Shown one piece after another: positions 7,150-9,725 of a stretch of DNA of 9,725 nt (the first letter of the stretch is position 1; each line of letters opens with the position of its first letter). The notes under the pieces are model-generated. The model did not search any database and was not told the DNA's origin. It worked only from the letters and a program-made list of their open reading frames with translations. The stretch lies in contig CATPAO010000147.1 of NCBI GenBank assembly GCA_955652025.1, forward strand, positions 1 to 9,725, read 5' to 3'. Made by a program: the position numbers and the translations under genes. This DNA is from Casimicrobiaceae bacterium. Its GTDB lineage: Bacteria; Pseudomonadota; Gammaproteobacteria; Burkholderiales; Casimicrobiaceae.

Positions 7150-8457
7150 ATGACGAAAAAGAAGAAACCGCCCGAGCCGACGGTCGTCCGGCCCGATGAT
7201 ATCGACCCGGACTACAGGTGGGATCGGCCGCTGCAGGCACCCGGACATTCGCAGGTCGACTTCGAGGAGCGCGTCAACTTCCGCCGCCTGCATGATTATC
7301 GGCTGGCGCGCACGCGCGCAGCGCTCGCCCAATCCGGCCTGGGCGCGCTATTGTGCTTTGACCAGCACAATATCCGCTACATCACGAGCACGGTGATCGG
7401 CGAATGGGCGCGCGACAAGCTGACGCGCTACTCGCTTCTGACCGGCAACGGCGATCCGTACATCTGGGACTTCGGCTCGGCGGCGAAGCACCATCGGCTG
7501 CATGCGCCGTGGCTTCATCACGACCATTGCCGCGCCGGGTTGCTCGGACTGCGCGGTGCGACCGGTGCCGACACGACGCTGTTCCGCGATGCCGCGCGCG
7601 AGATCAAATCGCTGCTCGACTCGGAGGGCGTCGGAAAAATGCCGCTCGGCCTCGACGTCGTCGAGCCGCCGATGTTGTTCGAGTTGCAGAAGCTCGGCAT
7701 CGACGTTCGCGACGGGCAGCAGACGCTGCTGATGGCGCGCGAGGTCAAGAACATCGACGAGCTGACGCTGCTCAACATGGCCGCAGCGATGGTCGACGGC
7801 GTGTACACGGACATCGCCGAGGCGTTGAAGCCCGGCGTAAAAGAGAGCGAGATCGTCGCTCTCGCGACCAAGCGGCTCTACGAAATGGGATCGGACTGCG
7901 TCGAGGCGATCAACTCGATCTCGGGCGAGCGTTGCAGTCCGCACCCGCACAACTTCACCGACCGGTTGATCCGCCCGGGCGATCAGGCGTTCTTCGACGT
8001 GATCCAGTCGTACATGGGCTACCGGACGTGCTACTACCGCACGTTCAACGTCGGCCGCGCGACGGCGGCGCAACGCACCGCGTACCGCAAGGCACGCGAA
8101 TGGATGGATCGCGCGATCGCGCTCTTGAAGCCGGGCGTCTCGTCGGACAAGATCGCGCTGTCGTTCCCGAAGGCGCAGGAGATCGGATTCGCGAGCGAGA
8201 TGGAAGCGTTCGGATTGAATTTTTGCCACGGCTTGGGACTCGGCTTGCACGAGCGGCCACTGATCTCGCGCCTCAATTCGATCAAGGACCCGATCGAGCT
8301 CAAGGTGGGCATGGTGTTCGCCGTCGAGACGTATTGTCCCGCGACCGACGGCATCTCCGCCGCGCGGATCGAGGAAGAAGTGATCCTGACGCCGTCGGGG
8401 CCGAAGATCATTTCGCTCTATCCGGCGGAAGAGTTGCCGATCGCGAATCCCTATTAG
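7150..8457 (+). CDS. M24-family (creatinase/aminopeptidase-P fold) metallohydrolase-like enzyme with one metal ligand changed to Cys
   Basis: The 435-residue protein has an N-terminal creatinase-like domain (about 40-195, including GALLCFDQHNIRYITSTVIG) and a C-terminal pita-bread M24 domain (about 205-430). M24 enzymes use two metals held by Asp, Asp, His, Glu and Glu. Here D283, H360 (FCHGLGLGLHERP), E393 (GMVFAVETYC) and E408 (ARIEEEVILT) are present. The second Asp, eleven residues after D283 and three before Arg-Thr in GYRTCYYRTFNVG, is C294. H265 or H267 could match the conserved substrate-side His. The N-terminal domain recalls DMSP lyase DddP, and the fold also includes ectoine hydrolase (DoeA/EutD), creatinase and Xaa-Pro peptidases. 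DddP's acidic pair DxD is DVI here, so it should not be called DddP. No signal peptide is seen, so it is likely cytoplasmic. It starts 15 nt after the binding-protein gene with only a weak GAG-type ribosome site, so coupled translation is likely. The reaction is unknown. Confidence 0.85.
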   Translation: MTKKKKPPEPTVVRPDDIDPDYRWDRPLQAPGHSQVDFEERVNFRRLHDYRLARTRAALAQSGLGALLCFDQHNIRYITSTVIGEWARDKLTRYSLLTGNGDPYIWDFGSAAKHHRLHAPWLHHDHCRAGLLGLRGATGADTTLFRDAAREIKSLLDSEGVGKMPLGLDVVEPPMLFELQKLGIDVRDGQQTLLMAREVKNIDELTLLNMAAAMVDGVYTDIAEALKPGVKESEIVALATKRLYEMGSDCVEAINSISGERCSPHPHNFTDRLIRPGDQAFFDVIQSYMGYRTCYYRTFNVGRATAAQRTAYRKAREWMDRAIALLKPGVSSDKIALSFPKAQEIGFASEMEAFGLNFCHGLGLGLHERPLISRLNSIKDPIELKVGMVFAVETYCPATDGISAARIEEEVILTPSGPKIISLYPAEELPIANPY

Positions 8458-8464
8458 AAAGGAG
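8458..8464 (+). promoter_or_regulatory. Strong ribosome binding site (AAAGGAG) for the SnoaL-like gene
   Basis: AAAGGAG begins immediately after the TAG stop (8455-8457) of the M24 gene and lies 5 nt before the ATG at 8470. It fixes the start of the short downstream gene and suggests that the small protein is made efficiently. Confidence 0.75.
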
Positions 8465-8469
8465 CGAAG

Positions 8470-8859
8470 ATGAGTGCACGTTCTCCCGAAGAGATCGATC
8501 CGCTGTTCGCGCAAGCGTTGAACGCAGCAGATCTCGACGCATTGATGGCGTTGTACGAGCCGCAGGCATCGCTGATGCCGTCGCCGGGCAAGGTGGTTGT
8601 CGGAACGGCGGCGATTCGGGAGGCGTTGAGCGCGTTTCTCGCCGCCAGGCCGAACATTGCTTTGTCGCAGCGACTCGTGTCGCGCACCGACGATCTCGCG
8701 CTGGTGACGTCCAAGTGGGAGCTGACGATGACCGGCGCCGACGGCCAGCGATCGACGATGAACGGCCAGAGCGTCGAGGTGGTACGACGCCAGGCCGACG
8801 GCAGCTGGCGCTTCGCGATCGACATGCCGTTCGGCGTCGAGGCCGGCCTGCCATCGTGA
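8470..8859 (+). CDS. Small SnoaL/DUF4440-like (NTF2-fold) protein
   Basis: This 129-residue cytoplasmic protein has the pattern of the SgcJ/EcaC and DUF4440 branch of the NTF2-like cone-fold superfamily. FAQALNAADLDALMALYEPQASL (about 13-35) forms the opening helices. VVGTAAIREALSAFL is at about 43-57, and the closing strand VEVVRRQADGSWRFAIDMPFG at about 102-122 is the strongest family signature. The fold forms a pocket used in different families for isomerisation, cyclisation, dehydration or simply ligand binding. No catalytic residues can be assigned. It begins 12 nt after the M24 stop and its TGA is overlapped by the GTG start of the next gene. It is therefore firmly embedded in the set and may act on the same substrate as its neighbours or assist the M24 enzyme. 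That role is inferred only from position. Confidence 0.8.
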   Translation: MSARSPEEIDPLFAQALNAADLDALMALYEPQASLMPSPGKVVVGTAAIREALSAFLAARPNIALSQRLVSRTDDLALVTSKWELTMTGADGQRSTMNGQSVEVVRRQADGSWRFAIDMPFGVEAGLPS

Positions 8860-9725
8860 GCGTCACAAGCAACACCGCCCGCATCGGCTGGATCGGCATC
8901 GGCCGGATGGGCTACGCGATGGCGGAGCGCCTCGCCAAGGGCGGCGCCGACGTCACCGTGTGGAACCGCACGCGCAGCAAGGCGGAGCCGCTCGAGCAAT
9001 ACGGCGCGAAGATTGCGGCGCGCGTCGTCGACCTGGCGGCTTCCGATATCGTGTTCGTCATGGTATCGACCTTCGACGACGTGAAGGACGTCGTCGCGGG
9101 GCCGGACGGACTGCTGTCCGGTGCCAAGGCGCCGAAGCTTGTCGTCGAGTGCTCGTCGATTTCGCTCGAGGGCTCGGCCGAATTGCGCGCGGTGCTCGGC
9201 GCGCGTGGCATCGAGCTTCTTGCTGCGCCGGTATCGGGCAATGCGAAAGTGATCAAGGCCGGCCGATTGTCGTTCGTCTGCTCCGGTCCCAAGCCCGCGT
9301 TCGATCAGGCGTTGCCCTACCTCGAGATGATCGCGCCGGCCGCCTCGTACGTCGGCGAAGGCGAGTTGGCGCGCATCGTCAAGATCTGCCACAACGTGTT
9401 CTTGGGCGTCGTCACGCAGTCGCTGGCCGAAATCACGGTGCTCGCCCAAAAGGCCGGCGTGCCGCGTCACGCGTTTCTCGCGTTCATGAACCAGAGCGTG
9501 ATGGGCTCGACGTTCTCGCGCTACAAGACGCCGGCGTTCGTCAATCTCGATTTCAAGGTGACGTTCACGCCGCACCTGTTGCGCAAGGACCTCGATCTGG
9601 GTCTCGACGCCGGCCGGCGCTTCGAGGTGCCAATGCCGCTCGCGTCGCTCACGCGCGACATCGTGCAAACGCTGATCGGTCGCGGCATGACCGAGGAGGA
9701 TTTCGCGCAATTGCTTGTGCTGCAA
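8856..9725 (+). CDS. 3-hydroxyisobutyrate-dehydrogenase-family (beta-hydroxyacid) oxidoreductase, 3' end cut by window edge
   Basis: The frame is open for 290 codons to the window edge. The family is usually about 285-300 residues, so few are missing. Members oxidise or reduce beta-hydroxy acids or semialdehydes with NAD(P). The Rossmann motif GWIGIGRMGYAMAERL is at residues 11-26. WNRT at 36-39 places Asn-Arg-Thr after the second strand, which is common in NADP-using members, so cofactor choice is open. The substrate motif is APVSGNAKVIKAG at 124-136, where many members have DAPVSGG. Catalytic K176 and N180 are present in VKICHN, and FTPHLLRKDLDLGLDAG (237-253) contains the conserved KD. The GTG start at 8856 overlaps the preceding TGA by 4 nt (GTGA). 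No ATG lies before the Rossmann motif, so GTG is the only reasonable start, probably served by translational coupling. In context it may oxidise the product of the M24 or SnoaL-like step. The substrate is unknown. Confidence 0.9.
   Translation, partial: MSVTSNTARIGWIGIGRMGYAMAERLAKGGADVTVWNRTRSKAEPLEQYGAKIAARVVDLAASDIVFVMVSTFDDVKDVVAGPDGLLSGAKAPKLVVECSSISLEGSAELRAVLGARGIELLAAPVSGNAKVIKAGRLSFVCSGPKPAFDQALPYLEMIAPAASYVGEGELARIVKICHNVFLGVVTQSLAEITVLAQKAGVPRHAFLAFMNQSVMGSTFSRYKTPAFVNLDFKVTFTPHLLRKDLDLGLDAGRRFEVPMPLASLTRDIVQTLIGRGMTEEDFAQLLVLQ

Noticed and set aside
6037..7332. A 431-codon minus-strand frame opposite the substrate-binding protein gene.
   Set aside because: It has no motifs, and the plus strand carries a signal peptide, a strong ribosome site and a family match.
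7150..8457. Naming the M24 protein as DMSP lyase DddP.
   Set aside because: The N-terminal domain is reminiscent of it, but the DxD pair of DddP reads DVI here and another metal ligand is Cys, so the activity cannot be assumed.
7348..9725. Long minus-strand frames opposite the M24, SnoaL-like and dehydrogenase genes.
   Set aside because: Arg/His/Asp/Glu-rich shadow translations with no motifs. The plus-strand genes are well supported and contiguous.

Overview
The window is high-GC, densely coded DNA with strong G/C preference at third codon positions. Gene content (an RND tripartite efflux pump with a divergent AcrR/TtgR-type TetR repressor, fatty-acid/hydroxy-acid dehydrogenases, an NMT1/THI5-like binding protein) fits a free-living Pseudomonadota chromosome, perhaps a Burkholderiales- or Rhizobiales-like soil bacterium. 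The genus cannot be named from the sequence alone. There are no rRNA or tRNA genes, transposases, CRISPR arrays or phage genes.

Region 1 (1-4363, mostly minus strand) is a multidrug efflux operon. A lipoprotein membrane fusion protein (2986-4254) is followed after 18 nt by an inner-membrane RND permease (1-2967). The permease runs off the left edge of the window, lacking roughly the last 50-70 residues. All residues of its proton relay are present. No outer-membrane channel gene is visible. It could lie beyond the left edge or elsewhere in the genome.

Region 2 (4255-5041) is the 109-nt divergent control region and the plus-strand TetR repressor gene. The repressor's TATAAT box lies only 7 nt before its ATG, so its mRNA is probably leaderless. 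An imperfect TACAA/TTGTA inverted repeat lies between the proposed -35 and -10 of the pump promoter and is the best operator candidate.

Region 3 (5088-5942) is a single NAD-dependent 3-hydroxybutyryl-CoA dehydrogenase gene with complete motifs, followed by a 181-nt non-coding stretch.

Region 4 (5943-9725, plus strand) is a tightly packed gene set that looks catabolic. It encodes a periplasmic ABC substrate-binding protein, an M24 (creatinase/aminopeptidase-P fold) enzyme, a small SnoaL/NTF2-like protein, and a 3-hydroxyisobutyrate-dehydrogenase-family oxidoreductase. The last gene starts on a GTG overlapping the previous stop and runs off the right edge. Gaps of 15 and 12 nt and a 4-nt overlap suggest one transcript: capture a small molecule, hydrolyse or cleave it, then oxidise the product. 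The substrate is unknown. Two features stand out. The M24 enzyme has Cys in place of one of the five metal-binding acids. The leader of the first gene carries a perfect 8-bp inverted repeat enclosing a second hairpin, directly upstream of the ribosome binding site.

The window looks mostly like ordinary accessory metabolism plus a standard efflux module. The region 4 gene set, with its variant M24 active site and structured leader, is the part most likely to hold undescribed biology.
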